Origin: Amycolatopsis balhimycina FH 1894
GTDB taxonomy: Bacteria > Actinomycetota > Actinomycetes > Mycobacteriales > Pseudonocardiaceae
NCBI RefSeq assembly: GCF_000384295.1
Contig: NZ_KB913037.1
Location: forward strand, 1,407,975-1,471,974
Reading direction: 5' to 3'
Length of the DNA: 64,000 bases
Under the pieces are notes generated by a model. It was not told the DNA's origin and ran no database searches. It saw only the letters and a program-made list of their open reading frames with translations. Below, piece after piece: positions 9,288 through 18,300 of this stretch. How positions within the stretch are numbered: the stretch's first letter is position 1; every line of letters starts with the position of its first letter. Position numbers and translations under genes: made by a program.

Positions 9288-10106
9288 TCACCGGGCGGTC
9301 GACAGCACGGTTCGGGGGGCCAGCCGGCCCTTCTCCGGTTCCCGCGTGACCTGGCCGGCCGCCACCGCCGCGGTCAGCGCGCCGACGGCGTCCTCGGCGC
9401 GGTAGATCGTCTCGAGCAGCGTGAACCGCTGCAGCTCGGCGACGGTGTGGGAACCCCGCCGGGCCAGTTCCGCCAGCAGTGCCCGCCGCAGCGGCAGGAG
9501 CTGCGGGGTGAGCGAGATGTCGACCAGCGTGCCTTCGGCGTCACGCGGGTCGCGGTACCGGATGCCCGCGAACTCGTCCACCGCCCACAGCTCGTTCTTG
9601 AACGTCGTGAGGTGCCGCCCGTCCGCCGTCGCGAAGATCAGCGCCCGCGCGCTCCCGTCCTCGGCCACCAGGTCCACCGCCACCGCGCACCCGAGCCCCG
9701 CCGTCCGCAGCCGCTCCCGGTGGTCCGTGCCCGGCTCGGTCGCGAGCAGGACCTCGTGCGCCTTGCCCCGCACCAGGGACGGTGGCCAGGCGCCGGACAG
9801 GTGGGCCAGCATCGGCCCGGGTACCTCGACCTCCCCGAGGTCGTCGACCGTCCGGACGGCCAGCCCGGCCGGAGCCCCGGCCGGCGCGGCCCGGCCCACG
9901 AGCACCGCCTCCAGGTGGTGGCCGGTCAGCCGGTCGGCGAACTCGCCGAAGACCCGGAACGCGTCGGCCGCGAGGTCGCCGCACTCCACGTACGTGCCGC
10001 CGCGCTGCGACCGCAGCACCGTCGCGGTCCACGCGTCGAGGTACCGCACCAGCACGTCACGCTCCACGGAAACGTGCGGGTCAGGACGCGGGACGCGCTC
10101 GGCCAC
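9288..10106 (-). CDS. Hypothetical protein, 272 aa
   Basis: I do not recognise this protein. It starts at GTG 10106 behind a GGAAG-like site and has normal GC3-rich codon use, so it is a real gene. It is soluble, with no signal peptide or membrane helix. A central region alternates hydrophobic strands with acidic loops (GLGCAVAVDLVAEDGSARAL, IFATADGRHLTTFKNELWAV). The C-terminal 80 residues look like a winged-helix element (LLAELARRGSHTVAELQRF). The layout faintly resembles TcmP-type proteins, but this is not firm. It is convergent with the LysR gene and divergent from the ABC operon, so it stands alone. Confidence 0.6.
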   Translation of the reverse strand: MAERVPRPDPHVSVERDVLVRYLDAWTATVLRSQRGGTYVECGDLAADAFRVFGEFADRLTGHHLEAVLVGRAAPAGAPAGLAVRTVDDLGEVEVPGPMLAHLSGAWPPSLVRGKAHEVLLATEPGTDHRERLRTAGLGCAVAVDLVAEDGSARALIFATADGRHLTTFKNELWAVDEFAGIRYRDPRDAEGTLVDISLTPQLLPLRRALLAELARRGSHTVAELQRFTLLETIYRAEDAVGALTAAVAAGQVTREPEKGRLAPRTVLSTAR

Positions 10107-10272
10107 GCTTCCGGTTCTACCGCACTCGCCGCCGCGTCACCAGACGTGCGCCGGGTGACCGGTTGCGATTTCCGGGGAAACCTCCGGGCGGCACCGGCCC
10201 TGACCGCGGGACTCTCAGGGTTTTCCCACCACCTCCCAGGAACCGGCCAGGCGACCGGGCCACGCTCGCCGC

Positions 10273-11175
10273 ATGACGATCGAAATCCGGGGCCTGACCA
10301 AGCGGTACGGGCCCGACACCGTGGTGGACGACCTGTCGTTCACCGTCGAACCCGGGCAGGTGACCGGGTTCCTCGGGCCCAACGGCGCCGGCAAGTCCAC
10401 GACCATGAAGATGATCGTGGGCCTGGCCGCGCCGACGCGGGGCTCGGTCACCGTCGGCGGACGCCGTTACCGGGACCTTCCCGTGCCGCTCACCGAGGTG
10501 GGCGCCCTGCTCGACGCCGGTGCCGTCCACAGTGGCCGGAAGGCGGCCGACCACCTGCTGGCCCTCGCGGTGAGCAACGGGCTCCCCCGGCGCCGGGTCG
10601 GCGAGGTGCTCGCCCGGACCGGGCTGGAGGGGGTGGCCGGCAAGCGGGCCGGTGGGTTCTCCCTCGGCATGCGGCAGCGCCTCGGCCTGGCGGCGGCCCT
10701 GCTCGGCGACCCGCGGGTGCTGATCTTCGACGAACCCGTGAACGGCCTCGATCCCGAAGGGATCCGCTGGATCCGGGACTTCATGCGCTCCCTCGCCCGC
10801 GAGGGCCGCGCGGTGCTGGTGTCCAGCCACCTGATGAGCGAGATGGCGCAGACCGCCGACCACCTGGTCGTCATCGGCCGGGGAAAGCTCGTCGCCGACA
10901 CCGCCGTCAGCGAACTCGTGCGCGGTGAGGGCACTGTGCACGTCCGCACGCCCGATCCCGGCTTCGCGCGCCTGCTGGTCACCGCCGGGGCCACCGTCCG
11001 GGAAGGCGTCGAGTCCTCGCTCGTCGTCTCCGGCATGACGAGTGCGGAGATCGGCAAGCTGGCCGCCTACCACGGCATCGCGCTCGCCGAACTCGTCCCG
11101 CAGCGCGTCTCGCTGGAGGACGCCTTCATGGAACTGACCAAGGACAGCGTCGACTACCAGGGAGCCACCGCATGA
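10273..11175 (+). CDS. ABC transporter ATP-binding protein
   Basis: Cytoplasmic ATPase subunit (300 aa) of an exporter of the drug/antibiotic type. Walker A is GPNGAGKST near residues 35-43, the signature is FSLGMRQRLGLA, Walker B is VLIFDEPVNGLDPEGI, and the switch His is in VSSHLMSEM. The extra 80-residue C-terminal part is usual for this branch. It is first in a five-gene overlapping operon (ATPase, permease, streptophobe-like protein, response regulator, kinase); the stop overlaps the permease start (ATGA). Upstream, CTCAGGG and CTCCCAGG motifs around 10213-10240 could be sites for the operon's own response regulator, which is speculative. Substrate unknown; self-protection against the neighbouring peptide is possible. 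Confidence 0.9.
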   Translation: MTIEIRGLTKRYGPDTVVDDLSFTVEPGQVTGFLGPNGAGKSTTMKMIVGLAAPTRGSVTVGGRRYRDLPVPLTEVGALLDAGAVHSGRKAADHLLALAVSNGLPRRRVGEVLARTGLEGVAGKRAGGFSLGMRQRLGLAAALLGDPRVLIFDEPVNGLDPEGIRWIRDFMRSLAREGRAVLVSSHLMSEMAQTADHLVVIGRGKLVADTAVSELVRGEGTVHVRTPDPGFARLLVTAGATVREGVESSLVVSGMTSAEIGKLAAYHGIALAELVPQRVSLEDAFMELTKDSVDYQGATA

Positions 11176-11936
11176 GCGTGTCCTTCACCCACTCCGTCCA
11201 CGCGGAGTGGATCAAGCTCCGCAGCCTGCGTTCCACCTGGTACACCCTGGCGTGCCTGGTGGCGGTCGGGCTCGGCATCACGGCGCTCGCCATGAACGCC
11301 GCCGCACAGCAGTACCCGGGCGACGACCCCTGGGATCCCACCGGCCGCAGCCTGACGTCGTACATCGTCGCGCAGCTGATCATCGCGGTGCTGGGCATCC
11401 TGGTCGTCACCGGCGAGCACGCGACCGGCCTGATCCGGACGTCGCTGATCGCCACGCCGCGGCGGCACCGGCTGCTGGCGGCCAAGGTGGTCGTGGCCGT
11501 CGCCGTCGCCGTGGTGGCCGGGCAGGTGCTGATGTTCGCCGCCTTCTTCCTCGGCCAGGCCGTCCTCGCCGGCCATGGCGTGCCGCACGCGCGGCTGGGC
11601 GATCCCGGCGTGCTGTCCGCCGTGGCCGGTGGCGGGCTCTACCTCGCGGCGATCGCGCTGCTCGCGGTCGGGCTGGGCACGATCATGCGCGCCACGGCGG
11701 GCGCGCTCGCCACCCTGGTCGGGATCGTCTTCCTGGTCCCGGGCTTCGCGGGTCTCTTCCCGGCGTGGCTGTACGGCCTGCTCCGCTACTGGCCGACGCT
11801 CGGCGCGGCCACGGTCTTCAAGACGGTCCCCGACCCGGACTTCCCGCACCCGTGGCTGAACCTGGCCGGGATGTGCGCCGGCGTCGCCGCCGTGCTGGCC
11901 GCCGCGTTCGTGGTCTTCCAGCGCCGGGACGTGTGA
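11172..11936 (+). CDS. ABC transporter permease (ABC-2 type)
   Basis: Membrane subunit (254 aa) with six predicted helices and the N-terminal amphipathic start (HSVHAEWIKLRSLRSTWYTL) typical of ABC-2 permeases paired with drug-type ATPases. Conserved landmarks are VVTGEHATGLIRTSLIATPR after the second helix and the TLVGIVFLVPGFAGLFP helix. It overlaps the ATPase gene by four bases and its own stop overlaps the next start as TGATG, so the three are co-translated. Function: substrate translocation by homodimers with the upstream ATPase. Confidence 0.9.
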   Translation: MSVSFTHSVHAEWIKLRSLRSTWYTLACLVAVGLGITALAMNAAAQQYPGDDPWDPTGRSLTSYIVAQLIIAVLGILVVTGEHATGLIRTSLIATPRRHRLLAAKVVVAVAVAVVAGQVLMFAAFFLGQAVLAGHGVPHARLGDPGVLSAVAGGGLYLAAIALLAVGLGTIMRATAGALATLVGIVFLVPGFAGLFPAWLYGLLRYWPTLGAATVFKTVPDPDFPHPWLNLAGMCAGVAAVLAAAFVVFQRRDV

Positions 11937-13036
11937 TGCGGGAGGCGGGCCGGGGCCTGGCGGCGGCGGCCGCCGCGCTGCTCGCCATGGTGATGGTCGC
12001 CGCGGCGGGCCTGGCCCTCCTCGGGGCCGGCCGGACCGGCGGGTTCGGCGCGCTGACCGCGGCGGTCGTCGCACTGGCCGCGGGCGGCACGGCGGAGGTC
12101 GGCGCGGCCCCGGCGGGCGGGCTGCCGGTCGTCGTGCGGGGCGATCTCCACCTGCTGCCGCTCGGCGTTTCCCTGGCCGGCGCGGCCGTCCTGGCCGGGG
12201 TGCTGCTGCGCCGCCGCGAGAACGGGCTCCTGGTCCGCGGTGCCGCGGCGGCCGCGGGACTGGCGATGGGGTTGAGCGCTTTCGCTTTCGCGGCACGAGG
12301 AAAGCTGGCGCTGCCGGGCAGTGTCACGACCGCCGGCTGCGTGCGGAACGGCGTTTCGCCGCGCCTGCCCGGCTCCGGCGGCCTGGACGCCGGGTTTTCC
12401 GTGGCGGCCGGCCCGGCGGTCGCGGGAGCCGTCGCCGGGACCGTCGTGGTCGTCGGGACCTGCCTGCTCGGCACGCGGTTTCCGGTCGTGACGAGCAGTC
12501 TGCGGGCGTTGCGGTGGCCGGCGGCCGGGTTGGCTGTGCTGTGCCTGGCCGCTGCCTGGATCTTCGGCGGCGCCCCCGCGGCCGCGGTCGTCCTGCTCGC
12601 CCTCCCCCAGCTGGTGTGCGGAGCGGTGACGCTGGGGCTCGGCGTGCCGTGGACAACCACAGGCCTGCTCTCCTGTGCGCCGGATCTCTCGCCGGGCGGT
12701 CCGGCGTCCTGGGTGGCGGCGGCGGTCCTGCTCGCCTGCGGCGTCGCCGCCCGCAGCCGCAGGCCCGGCGACCCGCTGCGCCGGGCCGTCGCGAGTGCCG
12801 TGCGGCTCGGTCCCGTGGTGGGTGCCGTGATCGCCGTCGTGACGCTGCTGTCGCGGGCTTCCGTCGACATCACCGTCAGCGCCTTCGGTTTGTCGCTGCC
12901 CGTCTTCGACGCGCGGTTGACGGCGAACCCGCTGCTCGCGCTGGTGGCCGGGGTCGTGGGCGGCGCCGTGGCGGGCTTCGCGGGCTCCCTGCTCGCCGAC
13001 GGGATCTCCGTATCCTCGCGGGCATGGAAGCGATGA
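11936..13036 (+). CDS. Streptophobe-like polytopic membrane protein
   Basis: Very hydrophobic protein of 366 aa, with about ten Ala/Val/Leu/Gly-rich helices and almost no soluble part. The C-terminal stretch SAFGLSLPVFDARLTANPLL and the AGFAGSLL ending match what I know of the actinobacterial streptophobe family, whose function is unknown. It begins at the ATG in the TGATG overlap with the permease. A longer in-frame reading from 11207 is a shadow of the permease gene. Its stop overlaps the response regulator start. The location inside an ABC/two-component operon suggests a sensing or accessory role at the membrane. Confidence 0.72.
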   Translation: MREAGRGLAAAAAALLAMVMVAAAGLALLGAGRTGGFGALTAAVVALAAGGTAEVGAAPAGGLPVVVRGDLHLLPLGVSLAGAAVLAGVLLRRRENGLLVRGAAAAAGLAMGLSAFAFAARGKLALPGSVTTAGCVRNGVSPRLPGSGGLDAGFSVAAGPAVAGAVAGTVVVVGTCLLGTRFPVVTSSLRALRWPAAGLAVLCLAAAWIFGGAPAAAVVLLALPQLVCGAVTLGLGVPWTTTGLLSCAPDLSPGGPASWVAAAVLLACGVAARSRRPGDPLRRAVASAVRLGPVVGAVIAVVTLLSRASVDITVSAFGLSLPVFDARLTANPLLALVAGVVGGAVAGFAGSLLADGISVSSRAWKR

Positions 13037-13725
13037 CGTCCCGGCTGCTGGTGGTGGACGACGAGGCCACCGTCCGCGAGCTGCTCTCCGCCGCGCTGCG
13101 GTTCGCCGGCTTCCAGGTGACCTCCGCGGCGACCGCGGGGGAAGCCGTCGCTTCGGCCACCGCCGAGCCGCCCGACCTGGTGCTGCTGGACGTCATGCTG
13201 CCGGACATGGACGGCTTCGAAGTGGTCCGAAGGCTGCGCGAGCGGCCCTCGAACCACGGCGCACCGGTGCCCGTCCTGTTTCTGACTGCGCGGGACCGCC
13301 AGTCCGACAAGGTCACCGGCCTCTCCCTCGGCGCCGACGACTACGTCACGAAGCCCTTCGACCTGGCGGAGCTGATCGCGCGGATCCGCGCGATCCTCCG
13401 CCGGACCGCGGGCCACCCGGCGGCCGTGCTCACGGTCGGCACCCTCGCGCTCGACGCCGAAGGCCACCAGGTGACGCGCGCGGGGCAGCCCGTCCGCCTG
13501 TCCGCCACCGAATTCCGGTTGCTGCGCTACCTGATGGAGAACGCCGGGCGGGTGGTGTCGAAGGCGCAGATCCTCGACCGGGTGTGGCGTGACGACTTCG
13601 GCGGCGACGCCGGCATCGTCGACACCTACATCTCCTACCTGCGGCGCAAAGTCGACACCGACGAGCCGAAGCTCGTCCACACCGTGCACGGCGTCGGCTA
13701 CGTGCTGCGGGAGCCCCGGCGGTGA
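13033..13725 (+). CDS. OmpR/PhoB-family response regulator
   Basis: Two-domain regulator of 230 aa. The receiver domain has the acidic pair VDDE, phospho-acceptor Asp near residue 53 (LVLLDVMLPDMDGFEV), the conserved Thr (LTAR) and Lys (YVTKPFD). The C-terminal winged helix shows the OmpR hallmarks LSATEFRLLRYLMENAGRVV and YISYLRRKVD...VHGVGYVLRE. The ATG at 13033 overlaps the previous stop (ATGA); an alternative ATG at 13024 adds three residues. It forms a pair with the next gene (GTGA overlap) and probably controls its own operon. Confidence 0.9.
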   Translation: MTSRLLVVDDEATVRELLSAALRFAGFQVTSAATAGEAVASATAEPPDLVLLDVMLPDMDGFEVVRRLRERPSNHGAPVPVLFLTARDRQSDKVTGLSLGADDYVTKPFDLAELIARIRAILRRTAGHPAAVLTVGTLALDAEGHQVTRAGQPVRLSATEFRLLRYLMENAGRVVSKAQILDRVWRDDFGGDAGIVDTYISYLRRKVDTDEPKLVHTVHGVGYVLREPRR

Positions 13726-15176
13726 GGCAGCTTTCCCTGCGCGCCCGGCTGCTGCTGCTCACCGCGGGCCTGCTGCTGGCCGGCCTGACCCTCATCGGCG
13801 CGCTGGTTTCCGATCAGCTGGAGCGCTTCCAGCTCGACCGGCTCGACGGCCAGCTGCGCTCGATGACCGAGCTCATCTCCCTGGCGGCGGGGCCGCCCCC
13901 GGCCGCGAACCCGGCCGTACGACCCGATCTCGTCGACCCCGCGCTGGAGCTCTTCGGCACCCCGTACGTCGTGTACCTCGACGCGAGCGGCGCGGTGACG
14001 GGCGGCCTCCACTCCTCGCGGGTGGCCGGTGCGGCGCTGCCGCCGCTCGACGCGCTGCGCACGGTCCCGGCCGACGGGACAGCCGTCGACCTGGACGCCG
14101 CCGACGGGTCGCAGCGCTGGCGGGCCGTCGCCCGGCCGGCCGTCCGCTGGGCCGGGACGGTCGTTTCGGCCGCGCCGCTCGCCGAAGCGGACGCCACGAT
14201 CGCCCAGCTGCGGACGAGCAGCCTGGTCACCGGCGCCGCGCTGCTGGTCGTGCTGACCGCGGCCGGCTGGTTCGCCCTCGGCCGGGGCCTGCGCCCGCTG
14301 CGCCGGATCGAGCACACGGCCGCGGCGATCGCCGGCGGTGACCTCACCCGGCGCGTCCCGGTCCTCGCGTCGCCCGGCACGGAGATCGGGCACCTCGCGA
14401 CGTCGCTCAACACCATGCTCGGCCACCTGGAACGGGCCTTCGCCGACCGGGCCGCGTCCGAGGCGCGGATGCGGACCTTCGTCTCGGACGTCAGCCACGA
14501 ACTGCGCACGCCGCTGTTCGGGATCAAGGGTTCCACGGAGCTCTACCGGATGGGGGCACTGGCGGGACCGTCCGATGTGGACGAAGCGATGCGCCGCATC
14601 GACCGCGAAGCCACCCGGCTCACCGCGCTGACCGAGGACCTGCTGCTGCTCGCCCAGCTCGACGAGGCACCCGAAGAGCAGCTCGACCGGGCTCCGATGG
14701 ACCTGCGCACCCTCGCCGGCGACGCCCGGCAGGACCTGCGGGCCCTCGATCCGGGCCGCCCCGTTTCCCTGACCGGGCCGGGTGGCGCCGGCCCGCCCGG
14801 GCCGGCGCCGGTCGACGCCGACGAGGCCCGGCTGCGGCAGGTCGTCACCAACCTCGTCGGCAACGCCGCCGCCCACACCCCGGCGGGCACCCGCGTCCGC
14901 ATCGGGGTCGGCACGGTGGACGGCCGAGCGGTGCTCGAGGTGGCCGACGAGGGCCCGGGCATGGCGGCCGAGCAGGCGAGCCGCGTCTTCAACCGCTTCT
15001 ACCGGGCCGACCGTTCCCGGACCCGGACCCCCGGTGCCGACGCCGGCCTGGGGCTCGCCATCGCCCGCTCCCTGGCGCGCGCCCACGGCGGCGACGTCGA
15101 ACTGGAGACCGCGGCCGGGGAAGGCGCCTGCTTCCGGCTCGTGTTGCCGTTGCCGGACACCGGCTTCACGGCCTGA
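13722..15176 (+). CDS. HAMP-domain sensor histidine kinase
   Basis: Membrane kinase (484 aa). One helix near residues 7-30 and a second near 165-188 flank an extracytoplasmic sensor domain of about 130 residues. A HAMP linker (LRPLRRIEHTAAAIAGGDLT) follows. The HisKA box has phospho-acceptor His near 259 (FVSDVSHELRTPLFGIKG). The ATPase domain has N box NLVGNAAAHTPAGT, G1 DEGPGMA, F box and G2 GLGLAIARSLARAHGG. It starts at GTG 13722, overlapping the response regulator stop (GTGA), and closes the operon. The stimulus is unknown; an envelope or antibiotic stress signal would fit an ABC exporter. Confidence 0.9.
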   Translation: MRQLSLRARLLLLTAGLLLAGLTLIGALVSDQLERFQLDRLDGQLRSMTELISLAAGPPPAANPAVRPDLVDPALELFGTPYVVYLDASGAVTGGLHSSRVAGAALPPLDALRTVPADGTAVDLDAADGSQRWRAVARPAVRWAGTVVSAAPLAEADATIAQLRTSSLVTGAALLVVLTAAGWFALGRGLRPLRRIEHTAAAIAGGDLTRRVPVLASPGTEIGHLATSLNTMLGHLERAFADRAASEARMRTFVSDVSHELRTPLFGIKGSTELYRMGALAGPSDVDEAMRRIDREATRLTALTEDLLLLAQLDEAPEEQLDRAPMDLRTLAGDARQDLRALDPGRPVSLTGPGGAGPPGPAPVDADEARLRQVVTNLVGNAAAHTPAGTRVRIGVGTVDGRAVLEVADEGPGMAAEQASRVFNRFYRADRSRTRTPGADAGLGLAIARSLARAHGGDVELETAAGEGACFRLVLPLPDTGFTA

Positions 15177-15361
15177 CGCCGGTCACGCGGTCACGGGCGG
15201 GAAGGGCCGAGGGACTTCCGGGCAAACTTCAGCCAGCCCTCGTGCTCACCCGATGGTGTGGTGTTAACTGTCCCGACAGACAGAGAGCGTTTCCCCGACC
15301 TCGGTTGCGACGGCACAAAGCAGTACCGGTTCGCCCGCCCCGCCCGGAAAGGCCGTCCTCG

Positions 15362-18300
15362 ATGCGAGTGTCCGCCCCGCTGTCGTCCGGTCAGCAGCGC
15401 CTTTGGACCGTCTCCCAGCTGGACGGGGCCGGACCGGCCTACAACGAGACCATGGCTTTCGCGCTGCGGGGACCGCTGGACCGCGAGGCGCTGCAACGAG
15501 CCTTCGACGCCCTCGCCGGCCGCCACGAAGCCCTGCGGACCCGGTTCGTCGTCGAGGACGGCCGGCCGGTGCAGATCGTGGAACCCGCCGGTCACGGGTT
15601 TCCCTGCGTGGTCACCGACGTCGCCGGGCCGGGGGAAGCGGCCGAGCTGCGGCACGCTGAGGTGCGGGAGCCGTTCGACCTCACGCGGGCGCCGCTGGCC
15701 CGGGCGCGGTTGCTGGGCGGGGCGCCGCCCCCCGGTCTCCACGCTACCGGGGACCACCGACAGTTCCGGGACGGCGACGAGGACCACGTCCTGCTGATCA
15801 CTGTCCACCACGCCGTCTTCGACGGCTGGTCCCGCACCCTGCTGCTGCGCGAGCTGGGTGTCCTCTACGCCGCTCAGCTGAGCGGCGTTCCGGCTGATCT
15901 GCCGCCCGCGCGGCCCTACCGCGAGCACGCCCGGGCGCAGCAGGACTGGCTGGCCGGGGACGGTCCGGCGCCGCACGAGGCGTACTGGCGGGACCGGCTC
16001 GACGGGGTGCCGCCGGTGCTGGAGCTGCCCGCCGACCGGCCGCGGCCGGCCCGGCAGGACTTCCGCGGCGCCCGGGTGCCGGTCACCCTCGGGCCGGACC
16101 TCACCGCGCGGCTGAAGGCGGTCGCGCGCGAGCACGGCGTCACGCTCTACTCCACCATTCTGACCTGCTGGTTCATCCTGCTTTCCCGGCTTTCCGCGCA
16201 AACTGACATCGTTGTCGGCGTGCCGGCCGCCAACCGTGGCGCCGGTGGCGAGTACCCCGACACGCTCGGGTTCTTCGTCAACACCCTGGCCGTGCGCGCC
16301 GAACTCGACGGCGGCCCGACCGGCGCCGTCCTGCTCAAGCAGGTCCGCGCCGCCTTGCGAGGCGCGATCGACCACGTCGAGCTGCCGTTCGAACGGGTCG
16401 TCGAGCTGGTGAACCCGCCGCGCAGCCCGGCGCACACCCCGCTGTTCCAGACGATGTTCGCCTGGGTGCCGACCATGCACGACCTGCTGGAGCTGCCGGG
16501 GGTGACCGTCGAATCCCTCGACGTCGAGCACGCCCCCGCGAAGTTCGACCTCGCCCTCGGTCTCGCCGACGAGCACGGCGACGTCCGCGGGCACCTCGAC
16601 TACGCCGTCGCCCTCTTCGACCACGCCACCGCCGAGCGGTACGCGCGGTACCTCGTCCGGCTGCTGGACCAGCTGGCCACGCGACCGGACGCCGACATCG
16701 CGAGCTACGAGCTCCTCGACGACGCCGAACGCCACGAAATCCTCACCGCGTGGAGCACCGGTCCCCGTCCGAACCGGCGCCCGGGCGGGCTCGTCGAGCG
16801 GTTCACCACCCACGCCGGCACGACCCCGGACGCCCCCGCCCTCGTCTGCGACGACCGGACCCTCACCTACGGCGAGCTGGACCGCCGCAGCACGAAGCTG
16901 GCCAACGCCCTGCGCCGGCGCGGAGCCCGGCCGGGCGGGGTCGTGGCAATCCACAGTGGACGGTCAGCCGAGCTGGTGGTCGCGGTCCTGGGCGTGCTGA
17001 AGACCGGCGCCGCCTACCTCCCGCTCGATCCGGCCCAGCCGGCCGCCCGGCGGGCGGCGATGGTCGAGGACGCGCGCCCGGTGCTGGTCCTGGACGACGA
17101 CGTGGCCGCACTCGAGGCCGAAGGCGACGAGACCCGGCGACCGGTCGCGACCGATCCACGGGAAACGGCGTACGTGATCTACACGTCGGGGTCGACCGGG
17201 CGGCCGAAGGGGGTCGCCGTGACCCACCACAGCGTCCTCGCCCTCTTCGACCAGTGGCTGGACCGCTTCGGCGCGACTCCCGGCGAAGCGACGTCGGCGT
17301 GGTCGAGCATCGGCTTCGACGCCTCGGTGCACGAACTGCTGCTGCCCCTGACCACGGGCGCCGTGCTGCACGTCGTGCCCGAGGACGTCCGGCCCGACCC
17401 CGCGGCCTTGATCGCGTGGCTGCGAGATCACCGAGTGGTCCAGGCCTTCCTGCCACCCGCCTACGTCCGGTGGATCGACGAAGACCCCACGCGCCTGCAC
17501 GGGCTCGCGCTGCGACAGCTGCTGACCGGCGTCGAACCGCTGCCGGAAGCGGCGCTCGCCCGGTTCGCCGCGGCCTTGCCGGGCCTGCGGATCTGCTTCG
17601 GCTACGGGCCGACCGAAGCGACGCTCTACGCCACCGCGCACGTCGACCCGGAACCACGGGACCGCCCGGCGCCGATCGGGCGGCCGCTGCCCGGCTCGCG
17701 GCTGTACCTCCTGGACGAGCGGCTGCGCCCGGTGCCGCCGGGCGTGGCGGGCGAGGTCTTCCTGGCCGGCGACTGCCTGGCCCGCGGATACCTGAACCGG
17801 CCCGCGCTGACCGCCGAGCGGTTCGTGCCGGACCCGTTCGTCCCCGAAGACACAGCAGCGCGCAGCGCTTCCGTGGGGGGTGGTGGTCGGGCGACGGGTG
17901 GGAGGATGTACCGCACCGGTGACCTCGCCCGATGGCTCCCCGGCGGCGAAGCCGAGTACGCCGGCCGCCGCGACGACCAGATCAAGCTGCGCGGGTTCCG
18001 CATCGAGCCCGGCGAGGTGACGGCCGCGCTGCTGGCCGTGCCCGGCGTCCGGGAGGCCGCCGTGCTGGTGGACCGCGAGGGCGAGCCGCGGCTCGTCGCC
18101 GGCGTCGCGGGTGGCGGGCGAACCCCGCACGAATGGCGGGCCGCGCTGGCCGACCGGCTGCCGGACTACATGATCCCGTCGGTGTTCGCCGAGTTCGACC
18201 GGCTGCCCTTGAGCCGCAGCGGCAAGCTCGACCGCGACGCCGTGCTGGCCCACGCCCGCACGAGCGCGCCCGTGGCGGTCAACACCGCCGCCCCACGCGA

